A DNA stretch of 64,000 nt. Source: an uncultured Mycoplasmatota bacterium (GTDB lineage Bacteria; Bacillota_I; Bacilli_A; Izemoplasmatales; Izemoplasmataceae). Within the stretch, counting starts at the first letter, position 1. The number at the start of each line of letters is the position of its first letter. The notes beneath the pieces are model-generated. The model saw only the letters and a program-made list of their open reading frames with translations, did no database searches and was not told the DNA's origin. Where the stretch lies: contig CAJXVW010000001.1 of the NCBI GenBank assembly GCA_913062645.1, positions 434,001 to 498,000 of the forward strand. The letters run 5' to 3'. Below are positions 55,178 to 63,091 of this stretch, piece after piece. Made by a program: the position numbers and the translations under genes.

Positions 55178-56836
55178 ATGAAGAAATTACTGATACTGGC
55201 GCTGCTGACACTGCTCGTCGCATGTGAACCCACCACCGAAACGCCGGAGTTTGAATTGGATTGTGACATCTACCCAACACACAAGGATTGCCAAGAAGAG
55301 GATTCGGATGATGACACCACGTTTGTCGGTACCGGCAACTACGACAATCTTGGTGCCGGCAGCGACGTTGTATACGAAGAACGCGACCTGGTACCCGAGG
55401 AATGCGCGCATCTCGACAACATCGGCGCCTGGCAACCGGTCTGGTGCGACGAGTTCGAATACACCGGGTTGCCCGATGACGAACGCTGGAACTATGATGT
55501 CGGCGGTCACGGTTGGGGCAACAACGAACTGCAATATTACACCTTTGAAGACGAAGACAACGCCTTTGTCGACAATGGGGTGCTTACCATTCGTACGATT
55601 AAGGAATCCGTCAGCGGCAGTGATTACACCTCCGCTCGTTTGATCACCAAGAACACCGGCGACTGGTTGTATGGCAAAGTCCAGGTGCGGGCGAAAGTAC
55701 CAGCTGGACGCGGGACCTGGCCAGCGATCTGGATGTTGCCCACCGACTGGGAATATGGCGGATGGCCGGACAGTGGTGAAATCGACATCATGGAATACGT
55801 CGGCTATCAACCCGATGTCATCCATGGCACGATTCACACCGGACGTTACAACCACATGCTTGGAACCCAAGTCGGCAAGAGCCGCAGTATCACCACCGCC
55901 GAAGAAGAATTCCACGTCTACGAAATGGAATGGGAAGTCGGTGTAATCCGTCTCTACATCGATGGCGCACTGTTTGCGACATTCGATTACGATCCGACCG
56001 ACAACACCGATGTCGATTCGTATCAGGCATGGCCGTTCGACAAACGATTCCATTTGATTCTCAATACTGCTTTTGGCGGTAATTGGGGCGGTGCACAAGG
56101 TATCGACGATACCGTACTGCCCGTCGATTTCGTCATCGACTACGTGCGGGTATATCAAAAGGACTATGCCGGCATGGATGAAAGCGCACCATCTGCCGTG
56201 ACGAACTTCGTCGCTTTGGATACGCGCAGCGATGCGCTCTTCCTGAGTTGGACGCCAGCCACGGATGACGTGATGGTGAAACACTACAACATCTATCAGG
56301 GTGATGATCTGATTGCCCGGACAACGGTCAATGGCCATCTGATTTCCGAACTGCAAGCGAGCACATCGTACGAGTTCACAATCGTGGCGGAAGATTTCGC
56401 GGGGAACCTGTCACCCGAAGTCACCACCTCATTCACAACGGCGACACCGCCAGTCGTCACTGATCGCATCGAGGCCGAGGACTACAACACCATGTCGGGT
56501 GTTCAGACCGAAACCACTACCGATAGTGGTGGCGGTGAGAACGTCGGTTGGGTTGATGCGGATGACACGATGACATACCTGCTCACTGTGACCGAAGCCG
56601 GGGATTATGAAATTGATTTCCGTCTTGCCAGTTTGAGCAATGGCGCTCATTTTGATCTGTATCAAGGATCAACCTTGCTGGTTGCGATGGACACCGCCGC
56701 GACCGGTGGATGGCAGAACTGGCAAACATTCACATCCGGTATCGTGACCTTGCAAGAAGGCACGTATGAGTTTACGATTCGCGCCAGAGATGGCGGTTTC
56801 AACATAAATTATTTCACATTCAGGAAGGTGAACTGA
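55178..56836 (+). CDS. GH16-FnIII-CBM6 laminarinase lipoprotein
   Basis: The 552-residue protein has lipobox LLVAC (Cys16) and the motif DCDIYPTHKDC (28-38). The GH16 domain (about 85-340) has catalytic GEIDIMEYVG with E201, D203 and E206, preceded by 'GWGNNELQYYT' and followed by 'NTAFGGNWGG'. A fibronectin type III domain (345-430, 'SWTPATDDVMVKHYNIY') and a C-terminal CBM6 (433-552, 'RIEAEDYNTMSGVQTE...GWVDADDTMTY...NINYFTFRK') complete it. CBM6 often binds beta-1,3-glucan ends or chains. It is first in an operon with the LacI regulator. CAAGGAGGA supports the start. Confidence 0.93.
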   Translation: MKKLLILALLTLLVACEPTTETPEFELDCDIYPTHKDCQEEDSDDDTTFVGTGNYDNLGAGSDVVYEERDLVPEECAHLDNIGAWQPVWCDEFEYTGLPDDERWNYDVGGHGWGNNELQYYTFEDEDNAFVDNGVLTIRTIKESVSGSDYTSARLITKNTGDWLYGKVQVRAKVPAGRGTWPAIWMLPTDWEYGGWPDSGEIDIMEYVGYQPDVIHGTIHTGRYNHMLGTQVGKSRSITTAEEEFHVYEMEWEVGVIRLYIDGALFATFDYDPTDNTDVDSYQAWPFDKRFHLILNTAFGGNWGGAQGIDDTVLPVDFVIDYVRVYQKDYAGMDESAPSAVTNFVALDTRSDALFLSWTPATDDVMVKHYNIYQGDDLIARTTVNGHLISELQASTSYEFTIVAEDFAGNLSPEVTTSFTTATPPVVTDRIEAEDYNTMSGVQTETTTDSGGGENVGWVDADDTMTYLLTVTEAGDYEIDFRLASLSNGAHFDLYQGSTLLVAMDTAATGGWQNWQTFTSGIVTLQEGTYEFTIRARDGGFNINYFTFRKVN

Positions 56837-57852
56837 TGGTAACCATCAAGGACATTTCCAAAGCGAGTGGCTACAGCATCACGACTGTATCCAAGGCGCT
56901 CAACAACTACAGTGACATATCCGATCGAACGAAAGAGAAAATTCTTCATCTGTGCGATGAGATGGGCTACATTCCGAATCTCTCGGCACGCAGTCTCGTC
57001 ATCAAGAAATCCTACACCATCGGCATCATCTTTGAAGAGGTGACCGGGGTCGGTCTCCAGCATCCGCTCTTTTCAAAGATCCTCGAGAGTTTCAAGAGTA
57101 CCGTCGAGCGAAGCGGATACGATATCATGTTCCTCTCCAAAAGCATGGGCCAGGAAAACGGATCGTATCTGGAGCATTCCAAGCGCAAACAGGTGGAAGC
57201 GATACTCGTCTTGTGCGGTGACAGCAACTCGTCCGACCTTCAGGATCTCTACAAATCGACGATTCCGACCGCCGTCATCGATTACAATCTGGCCAGTGTT
57301 TGCAACATCACCTCGAACAACCGTCAAGGCGTCTACGACGCGGTCAAATATCTCAAGGATCTCGGTCACACCAAAATCGGCAACATCTATGGTGGGTTGT
57401 ACCTGGAAATCGGTCGTTTGCGTAAGGATTTCTTCGATGAAATCATCGAAAAACTCGACCTCCCGGCAAACGAAGAACACTATGCCTCAGGGGAATTCTT
57501 CAGCAAGGAAAACGGCTACAACGCGATGAAGAAGATACTCGAAGCAGAGGATCAGCCGACCGCAGTGTTCTGTGCATCGGACACGCTCGCCATCGGTGCC
57601 ATCCAGGCCATTCATGAGAATGGCAAATCGGTTCCCGAAGACTACAGCATCATCGGGTTCGACGGCATCGACATCGGTCAGATGATTACACCACGTCTGA
57701 CAACGATTCGTCAGGATACCGATCGCATGGGGAAAATCGCCGCCAATCAGATTCTCAACATGATCAATGACAAGAACTTCCGACGCACCAATGAAACGAT
57801 CATGGTGGATACCCAACTGATCACCGGTGAAAGCACAAGGATCCTTCGCTGA
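56836..57852 (+). CDS. LacI-family transcriptional regulator
   Basis: The 338-residue protein has the LacI helix-turn-helix (residues 3-50: IKDISKASGYSITTVSKALNNYSDISDRTKEKI...YIPNLSARSLV) with its hinge helix, then a periplasmic-binding-protein-like effector domain ('SYTIGIIFEEVTGVGLQHPLFS', 'FCASDTLAIGAIQAIHENG', 'IIGFDGIDIGQMITPRLTTIRQD'). It is cotranscribed between two GH16 genes with 1-base overlaps on each side. It most likely represses the CotH-GH5, binding lipoprotein, phosphorylase and GH16 units through the palindromes seen there, with a glucan oligosaccharide as inducer; this link is inference. Confidence 0.9.
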   Translation: MVTIKDISKASGYSITTVSKALNNYSDISDRTKEKILHLCDEMGYIPNLSARSLVIKKSYTIGIIFEEVTGVGLQHPLFSKILESFKSTVERSGYDIMFLSKSMGQENGSYLEHSKRKQVEAILVLCGDSNSSDLQDLYKSTIPTAVIDYNLASVCNITSNNRQGVYDAVKYLKDLGHTKIGNIYGGLYLEIGRLRKDFFDEIIEKLDLPANEEHYASGEFFSKENGYNAMKKILEAEDQPTAVFCASDTLAIGAIQAIHENGKSVPEDYSIIGFDGIDIGQMITPRLTTIRQDTDRMGKIAANQILNMINDKNFRRTNETIMVDTQLITGESTRILR

Positions 57853-58556
57853 TGAAACTCATCAAACACTATGATTTCACGTCAATGACGGAGCTGTCGG
57901 ATGATTGGAACGTCGCCGTCGGCGAAAAATGGGCCAATAAGGAATTACAGCAATACGTCAATGACGACAAGCACATTTTCTTTTCCGATGGACTGGTACT
58001 TCAAGCGACGTTGGACGATGATGACATCATCCGAAGTGCCCGTATTCATACTCGCGATAACTTCCATTTCACCTATGGCAAGATTGAGGCTGTTGCGAAG
58101 ATACCAAGCGGCAAAGGAACGTGGCCGGCAATCTGGATGATGCCCAACGAAAACAAGTATGGGCACTGGCCCAGATCCGGTGAAATCGACATCATGGAAC
58201 ATACCGCGAACAATCTCGACCGACTGTTCTTCTGTCTGCATACGGAGAAGTACAATCATCGTCGCCCCAAGGAGCAGTACTACACGGCGGATATCTTTCC
58301 CGGCATCACGAAGGACTTTCACACCTTCGGACTGGACTGGAAAGAGGATGAAATCATATACTTCGTCGATCACAAGGAAGTCGCCCGCTACCAGCGTGGT
58401 GAGAACGGAAAGGATTCCGGACATGCCGGCTGGCCCTTCAACCATCCCTATTACCTGATTCTCAACCTCGCGATCGGCGGAACGTTCGGCGGGGATGTCG
58501 ACTACGACATGTTCCCGCAACAATTCATCATCAAAGACATCAAAATATGGCAATGA
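57852..58556 (+). CDS. GH16 beta-glucanase, cytosolic
   Basis: The 234-residue protein is a bare GH16 domain. The catalytic motif GEIDIMEHTAN gives E111, D113 and E116; 'KELQQYVNDD', 'IPSGKGTWPAIWMMP' and 'NLAIGGTFGG' match the laminarinase group. No signal peptide or lipobox is present, so it is cytosolic, unusual for endo-acting GH16 and a sign that longer oligomers are imported. The ATG overlaps the lacI stop by one base. It is last in the operon. Confidence 0.92.
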   Translation: MKLIKHYDFTSMTELSDDWNVAVGEKWANKELQQYVNDDKHIFFSDGLVLQATLDDDDIIRSARIHTRDNFHFTYGKIEAVAKIPSGKGTWPAIWMMPNENKYGHWPRSGEIDIMEHTANNLDRLFFCLHTEKYNHRRPKEQYYTADIFPGITKDFHTFGLDWKEDEIIYFVDHKEVARYQRGENGKDSGHAGWPFNHPYYLILNLAIGGTFGGDVDYDMFPQQFIIKDIKIWQ

Positions 58557-58584
58557 AAAAGACGCGACAACCGCGTCTTTTTTT
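58556..58584 (+). terminator. Terminator of the GH16-LacI-GH16 operon
   Basis: aaaaagacgcg / cgcgtcttttt stem with a 5-base loop and T run, just after the stop codon. Confidence 0.87.
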
Positions 58585-58605
58585 GTTTGGAATCATTCGC
58601 TTTTG

Positions 58606-59103
58606 CTATGCTGTCAAATCGATGTCAAGGTGATACTTGAACTCCTGCTCAAGCTGGAACAAAGCGGTGCTGTACCGATACGTATCTCCATTGATCTGAC
58701 GAAGAATGCGCATCGCCCGTTTGACCTGAATGTCATTGAACTCATGTTGTTCAACGAATGCCTTGATGTCAGCAAACGTCACATCATCTTTCATTCGCGC
58801 GCCGATTGCTTTCAAGTCGGCACGCGATGCGAATCCGAGAATCGGTTCAAGATGCTGTTGCAGTGCTTGTCGTTCCTGTTTGTCGATGGCACCGTCATCG
58901 CTGTTCATCATGTAGGTCAGCAACATGATGTTGAATTCGGTGCGGGCGAGCGAAGCTTCCTGCATCCGCATGTCGTGTTCGGACGGGATGTGGGCATCGT
59001 TCGCCATCTGCTTCACCTTGTGAGCTCCTCGTTCGTGACCGTATTTGACGATCGAATCGCCTTTCAAAGCCAATAGCAATGCAATGATGGATCCTCTAGC
59101 CAT
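58606..59103 (-). CDS. TerB-like small protein of unknown function
   Basis: The 165-residue, mostly helical protein starts with a hydrophobic stretch (ARGSIIALLLALKGDSIVKYG) and has 'NIMLLTYMMNSDDGAIDKQERQALQQHLEPILG', resembling the TerB-like fold (an acidic 'D-x-DG-x-I' loop between helices). TerB-like proteins are found with tellurite resistance and stress genes but no other ter gene is here. The assignment is weak. ATG 59103 follows GGAAGGAGA; longer upstream frames cross the promoter. It is divergent from transketolase. Confidence 0.5.
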   Translation of the reverse strand: MARGSIIALLLALKGDSIVKYGHERGAHKVKQMANDAHIPSEHDMRMQEASLARTEFNIMLLTYMMNSDDGAIDKQERQALQQHLEPILGFASRADLKAIGARMKDDVTFADIKAFVEQHEFNDIQVKRAMRILRQINGDTYRYSTALFQLEQEFKYHLDIDLTA

Positions 59104-59138
59104 GTTGTTCTCCTTCCTTAGTTGTGTTTCATAGCAAT

Positions 59139-59167
59139 ATTGTATCACATTAAAAGTCAATTGCCAA
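59139..59167 (-). promoter_or_regulatory. Promoter of the TerB-like gene
   Basis: On the minus strand, TTGGCA (59162-59167), 17-base spacer, TACAAT (59139-59144). A cre-like site lies just upstream (59171-59184). Confidence 0.55.
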
Positions 59168-59170
59168 AAC

Positions 59171-59184
59171 ACTGAACGCTTACA
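59171..59184. promoter_or_regulatory. cre-like operator between the TerB-like and transketolase genes
   Basis: actgaacgcttaca; reversed it is TGTAAGCGTTCAGT, 12 of 14 to TGWAANCGNTNWCA and sharing TGTAAGCG with sites at 21714 and 30974-30987. Confidence 0.4.
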
Positions 59185-59223
59185 CAATAAATGGCTCAAT
59201 GACACGACAATTTCGTGATTTGG

Positions 59224-59252
59224 TTTCCATTTCAGGGAATTTACGATATAAT
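59224..59252 (+). promoter_or_regulatory. Promoter of transketolase
   Basis: TTTCCA (59224-59229), 17-base spacer, TATAAT (59247-59252), 40 bases before the ATG. Confidence 0.5.
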
Positions 59253-59292
59253 GGTATCGGTACATTGAATCCCAATCATAAAGGAGTTCGAC

Positions 59293-61239
59293 ATGGACAA
59301 ATCCATCAACGCCATCCGCTTCCTGGGACTGGATGCGGTCAATCAAGCAAACAGTGGTCATCCCGGCATCGTATTAGGTGCCGCACCGATGATCTATACA
59401 CTTTTCACCCAATTTATGAATGCAACACCGACGGACAGCAAGTGGTTCAACCGTGATCGTTTTATTCTTTCTGCAGGCCATGGTAGCGCGATGTTGTATG
59501 CAACGCTGCACCTGTCGGGTTACGACGTTTCAATCGAGGATCTCAAGCAGTTCCGTCAATTGGAGAGTCGCACACCAGGACATCCCGAGTATGGTCATAC
59601 CGATGGTGTGGAAGCCACGACCGGGCCACTCGGTCAAGGCTTGTCGATGGCCGTCGGCATGGCGATTGGCGAAGCCCATCTGCGCGCTCGCTTCAATCGT
59701 CCTGAATTTCCGATCGTCGACCACTATACCTATGTGATATGTGGGGACGGAGATCTTCAGGAAGGCGTTGCCCAAGAAGCAATCAGTCTTGCCGGACACC
59801 TTGGCATCGGCCGCTTGATCGTCCTGTTTGATTCCAATGACATTCAATTGGACGGTCCGACCGAATGGGCCACAAGTGAATCCATTGAGGATAAATTCAA
59901 AGCGATGAACTGGCACTACATGAAAGTACGCGATGCCAATGACGTCGATGAAATCACCGAAGCGATCAACGTCGCTCGCGGCGTCACCGATCAACCATCG
60001 ATCATCGAAGTCAAGAGCGTCATCGGATATGGCAGTTCCAAAGCCGGCGACAGTGCAACGCATGGAGCGCCTCTCGGTGTCGATGAGACCGAACGCATCA
60101 AACGTGCCTTCCACTATGATCTCGAACCGTTTTCAGCACCCATCGAAGCGTATGAGGATTTCCGCTTCAACGTCAAGGACCGCGGCGATGTCGCCATGGC
60201 CAAGTGGCAGGCAAAATTGGAGCAGTACCGTGAGACCTATCCGGAACTGGCCGCACAGCTGGACCAGATCATGTCTGGTGAGCTGGATGTTGACTGGCGC
60301 AAGGCGCTTGCCACGCAGGCGATTGGAACCAAGGAAGCATCGCGGGTCAGCGGAGGTAGAACCATCAATGCCTTGTCCCAACACATCGGTCACCTGATTG
60401 GTGGTAGCGCCGATCTGACCAAATCAACGAAGGCCAAAGGTGCTGGCGGCAACTTCCATCATGACACACCGCTGGGTCGCAACATCAATTTCGGTGTTCG
60501 CGAACACGCCATGGGAGCGATTGTCAATGGGCTCACACTGCATGGCATGAAAGCGTTCAGCGGCGGGTTCTTCGTGTTCGCCGATTACATGAAACCGGCG
60601 ATCCGCATGGCGGCAATCATGTGCGTGCCCTCGGTGTTCGTATTCACTCACGACAGCGTCGCCGTTGGCGAAGACGGCCCGACCCATGAACCAATCGAAC
60701 AACTCAGCATGTTGCGGACGACCCCGAACGTCAACGTCTATCGTCCTGCCGACGCCAATGAGACCGCATATGTGTTCCGAATGGCGTTGGAAAGCACCGA
60801 AACCCCCAGTGTGATCGTCCTGTCACGACAAAATCTCACCGTCAAGACACGCACCCGTTGGAGTGATGTCAAACGAGGTGGCTACGTCATTTCCGATGCC
60901 GAGGATTTCGAAGGCATTCTGATCGCCACCGGCAGTGAAGTCGGACTGGCGCTCGATGCCCAACAGGAGTTGCAGTCGCAAGGCATCGTCGTTCGTGTCG
61001 TATCGATGCCGAGCCTCGAAGTGTTCCGCGCCCAAAGCAAGCGGTACCAGGACAGCGTGCTGCCGCCTGATTGCACGAAACGACTGGCGATCGAAATGGG
61101 AGCCCCGGATGTGTGGTATCGATATGCTTCCGCCGTGATGGGCATCGATCGGTTTGGCGTCAGTGCTCCCGGCGATGATGCCATTGCTTACTTCGGTTTC
61201 GACGTCGCGCACGTCGTCAAACGCTACCATCAAATCTAA
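59293..61239 (+). CDS. tkt: Transketolase
   Basis: TPP enzyme of the non-oxidative pentose phosphate pathway. The 648-residue protein has the full three-domain chain: 'INAIRFLGLDAVNQANSGHPGIVLGAAP', 'SAGHGSAMLYATLHLSGYD', 'TTGPLGQGLSMAVGMAIGE', the TPP motif GDGDLQEG from residue 151, 'GSADLTKSTKAKGAG', 'FGVREHAMGAIVNG', 'THDSVAVGEDGPTHEPIEQL' and a C-terminal domain with 'GSEVGLALDAQ'. Catalytic residues typical of the family are in place. It is transcribed alone between a promoter and a strong terminator. Confidence 0.96.
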   Translation: MDKSINAIRFLGLDAVNQANSGHPGIVLGAAPMIYTLFTQFMNATPTDSKWFNRDRFILSAGHGSAMLYATLHLSGYDVSIEDLKQFRQLESRTPGHPEYGHTDGVEATTGPLGQGLSMAVGMAIGEAHLRARFNRPEFPIVDHYTYVICGDGDLQEGVAQEAISLAGHLGIGRLIVLFDSNDIQLDGPTEWATSESIEDKFKAMNWHYMKVRDANDVDEITEAINVARGVTDQPSIIEVKSVIGYGSSKAGDSATHGAPLGVDETERIKRAFHYDLEPFSAPIEAYEDFRFNVKDRGDVAMAKWQAKLEQYRETYPELAAQLDQIMSGELDVDWRKALATQAIGTKEASRVSGGRTINALSQHIGHLIGGSADLTKSTKAKGAGGNFHHDTPLGRNINFGVREHAMGAIVNGLTLHGMKAFSGGFFVFADYMKPAIRMAAIMCVPSVFVFTHDSVAVGEDGPTHEPIEQLSMLRTTPNVNVYRPADANETAYVFRMALESTETPSVIVLSRQNLTVKTRTRWSDVKRGGYVISDAEDFEGILIATGSEVGLALDAQQELQSQGIVVRVVSMPSLEVFRAQSKRYQDSVLPPDCTKRLAIEMGAPDVWYRYASAVMGIDRFGVSAPGDDAIAYFGFDVAHVVKRYHQI

Positions 61240-61264
61240 AGCCCAATTTTTGGGCTTTTTTTTC
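61236..61264 (+). terminator. Terminator after transketolase
   Basis: aaagcccaa / ttgggcttt stem with a short T loop followed by nine T, overlapping the stop codon. Confidence 0.85.
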
Positions 61265-61309
61265 GGTCGTGTGATATAATGATACTTGATACGAGAAGGA
61301 GGTGGCACG

Positions 61310-62416
61310 ATGTGGAACGCATATGCCGCGTACGCGGATTACTACGCAGCGCTGTTGCTGCTCGTGGTATTCATCGTCATTTTGGTGAAAAAAGACATCT
61401 ATACGTTCGCCGAACGCGTCCTGTTGGCGATGATCGCATTTTCCATTCTCATCCTTGTCGCCGAGGGAACGACCTACCTGATTGACGGACGTCCGGGAAG
61501 CTTCGCGTATCGTATCAACTATCTGTTCAATACGTTTCTGTTTTTCGCCGCGCCGGTGATGGGGATGTTGTGGGGAATCTACATCGATTAAAAGCTGCAT
61601 GGCTCGCACCAGCGTCTGCGTCGGCATCTGTACTATCTGCCGCTGGCGATCGTCGGCGCCGTGCTGTCATTGATCAATATCTTTACTCCGATATTGTTCT
61701 CGATTGATTCGGGTAACGTGTTTCAACGTGAATGGGCGATTTACATCAACATGGGCTTGTTGTATGTCTTGTTCGTCTATCTGCTCGTCCGCTTGGTGAC
61801 GTATCGAAACAAGCTCCAGCCCCATGTGTTCTTCGGTCTTCTAATGTTGATGATCTTTCCGGCCGTCGGCGGCACCTTGCAGATGATCTGGTACGGGGTA
61901 GCATCGATGTTCTCCATGCTCGCGCTCGGTCTGCTGACTGCCTACATCGCCGTCGAGACGGTCGCGGCATCGAAAGACGCCCTGACCAAACTGTTCGATC
62001 GCGGCAAGGTTCTGGATTATCTGAGCGATCTGATTGAACGTGACATCCGGTTTTTCATTTTGCTCTTGGACATGGACAATCTCAAGGAAATCAACGATCA
62101 CGACGGACATCGCGCCGGTGATCAGGCGTTGGTCATTCTGAGCAGCGCGCTCCGTGAAATCTATGGCGACTACGGGATGGTCGCCCGCATCGGCGGCGAC
62201 GAATTCCTGATTGTCAGCGATCGGACCGACGTTACATTGCACATGAATCTGATGCAACGCATTCATGACAGGATCAAGAGTACGTCCTTCGGACCAGCCA
62301 TCGACTACAGTTACGGATACGACATCATCGACGACCAGAGCGAGCTGTCGCTTGATGCGATTCTTCATGCCGTCGATCGCAAAATGTACGAACAGAAGCA
62401 GATCAAACAGAAGTAG
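61310..62416 (+). pseudogene. GGDEF-domain membrane protein interrupted by an in-frame stop codon
   Basis: Two pieces in the same frame are separated only by a TAA at 61589-61591 (codon 94). Upstream: three membrane helices, ending 'GMLWGIYID'. Downstream: 'KLHGSHQRLRRHLYYLP...', four more helices, then a diguanylate cyclase domain with 'LLLDMDNLKEINDHDGHRAGDQAL' and an intact RIGGDEFL motif. Without the stop the protein would be 367-368 residues with seven helices and a GGDEF domain. A single change from TAT or TAC (Tyr) would create the TAA. No good ribosome binding site precedes possible restarts (GTG 61661). AAGGAGGTGG precedes the ATG at 61310 and a TATAAT is at 61275-61280. Could be a true nonsense mutation, assembly error or readthrough. 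Confidence 0.8.
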
Positions 62417-62427
62417 GGAGGCTGAGC

Positions 62428-62997
62428 TTGTTGAAACGACACATTTATTTATATCAAGAGGACATCTCGGATGAGCTGCCGCTCGTGTTTGAGGCGATCA
62501 ACGACAACATTCGTGTCGATTCCGTCACTGCCGATGTCATGACGATTGTTGACACCGATTATTACAACGAAGAACCATTTGACATCGAGGAACTGCACAT
62601 GTTGTTGCTGGAGGATTTCAATCGCGACATCACGATTGTCGTCGAACCCTATCTCGACTGTCCGTTCCCGCTCGGGGACAGCCTGCGCGCATTCGTCCCG
62701 GCGATGCCGCCGGGTGTTCATTACTTCGAGGATGTCATCGCACACGCCGTCTTGAAGCACAACGAGACCCTGAAACAGGAAATCAAGACCTTCATCGCCA
62801 GCCGTGTCAAGCCGGATGTCATCCACACCGCCCGCGAGTTCATCGCCAACAACATGAACTCTTCGATCAGCGCCAAGAAACTGTTCATGCACCGCAACAC
62901 GCTCAATTATCGCATCGACAACTTCATCGAACAGACCACGATCAACATCAAAACCTTCCGCGGTGCGAACGCCATCTACATGCTTTACAACTTCTGA
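62428..62997 (+). CDS. PucR-type helix-turn-helix regulator
   Basis: The 189-residue protein has an unassigned N-terminal domain (1-115) and a C-terminal PucR HTH domain: '[53 protein letters not shown]', matching the HRNTLxYR signature. In PucR/CdaR-type regulators this domain binds DNA. It starts at TTG 62428 with GGGAGG 6 bases upstream (a second TTG at 62431 is possible). It is co-oriented with the GGDEF gene 11 bases upstream, and precedes the MsmX ATPase gene, which may be its target (inference). Confidence 0.82.
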   Translation: MLKRHIYLYQEDISDELPLVFEAINDNIRVDSVTADVMTIVDTDYYNEEPFDIEELHMLLLEDFNRDITIVVEPYLDCPFPLGDSLRAFVPAMPPGVHYFEDVIAHAVLKHNETLKQEIKTFIASRVKPDVIHTAREFIANNMNSSISAKKLFMHRNTLNYRIDNFIEQTTINIKTFRGANAIYMLYNF

Positions 62998-62999
62998 CT

Positions 63000-63045
63000 G
63001 CCGGATTTTGTGCACCTTGCACATACCAAAATCCGGCGGTTTTTA
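63000..63045 (+). terminator. Terminator after the PucR-type gene
   Basis: ccggattttg / caaaatccgg stem enclosing a smaller tgca-based hairpin (tgtgcaccttgcaca), followed by five T. Confidence 0.8.
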
Positions 63046-63046
63046 C

Positions 63047-63052
63047 TATAAT
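63047..63052 (+). promoter_or_regulatory. -10 box of the MsmX/UgpC ATPase gene
   Basis: TATAAT immediately after the terminator, 39 bases before the ATG. The -35 position falls in the terminator stem and is not consensus. Confidence 0.45.
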
Positions 63053-63091
63053 GGACACAGTGAGAAAACCATTTACAAAAAGGAGAGAATC

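Noticed and set aside
18503-58556. Glucan locus as a recent mobile island
   Set aside because: No integrase, transposase, tRNA target, direct repeats or shift in base or codon use was visible, and the suf operon lies inside the region.
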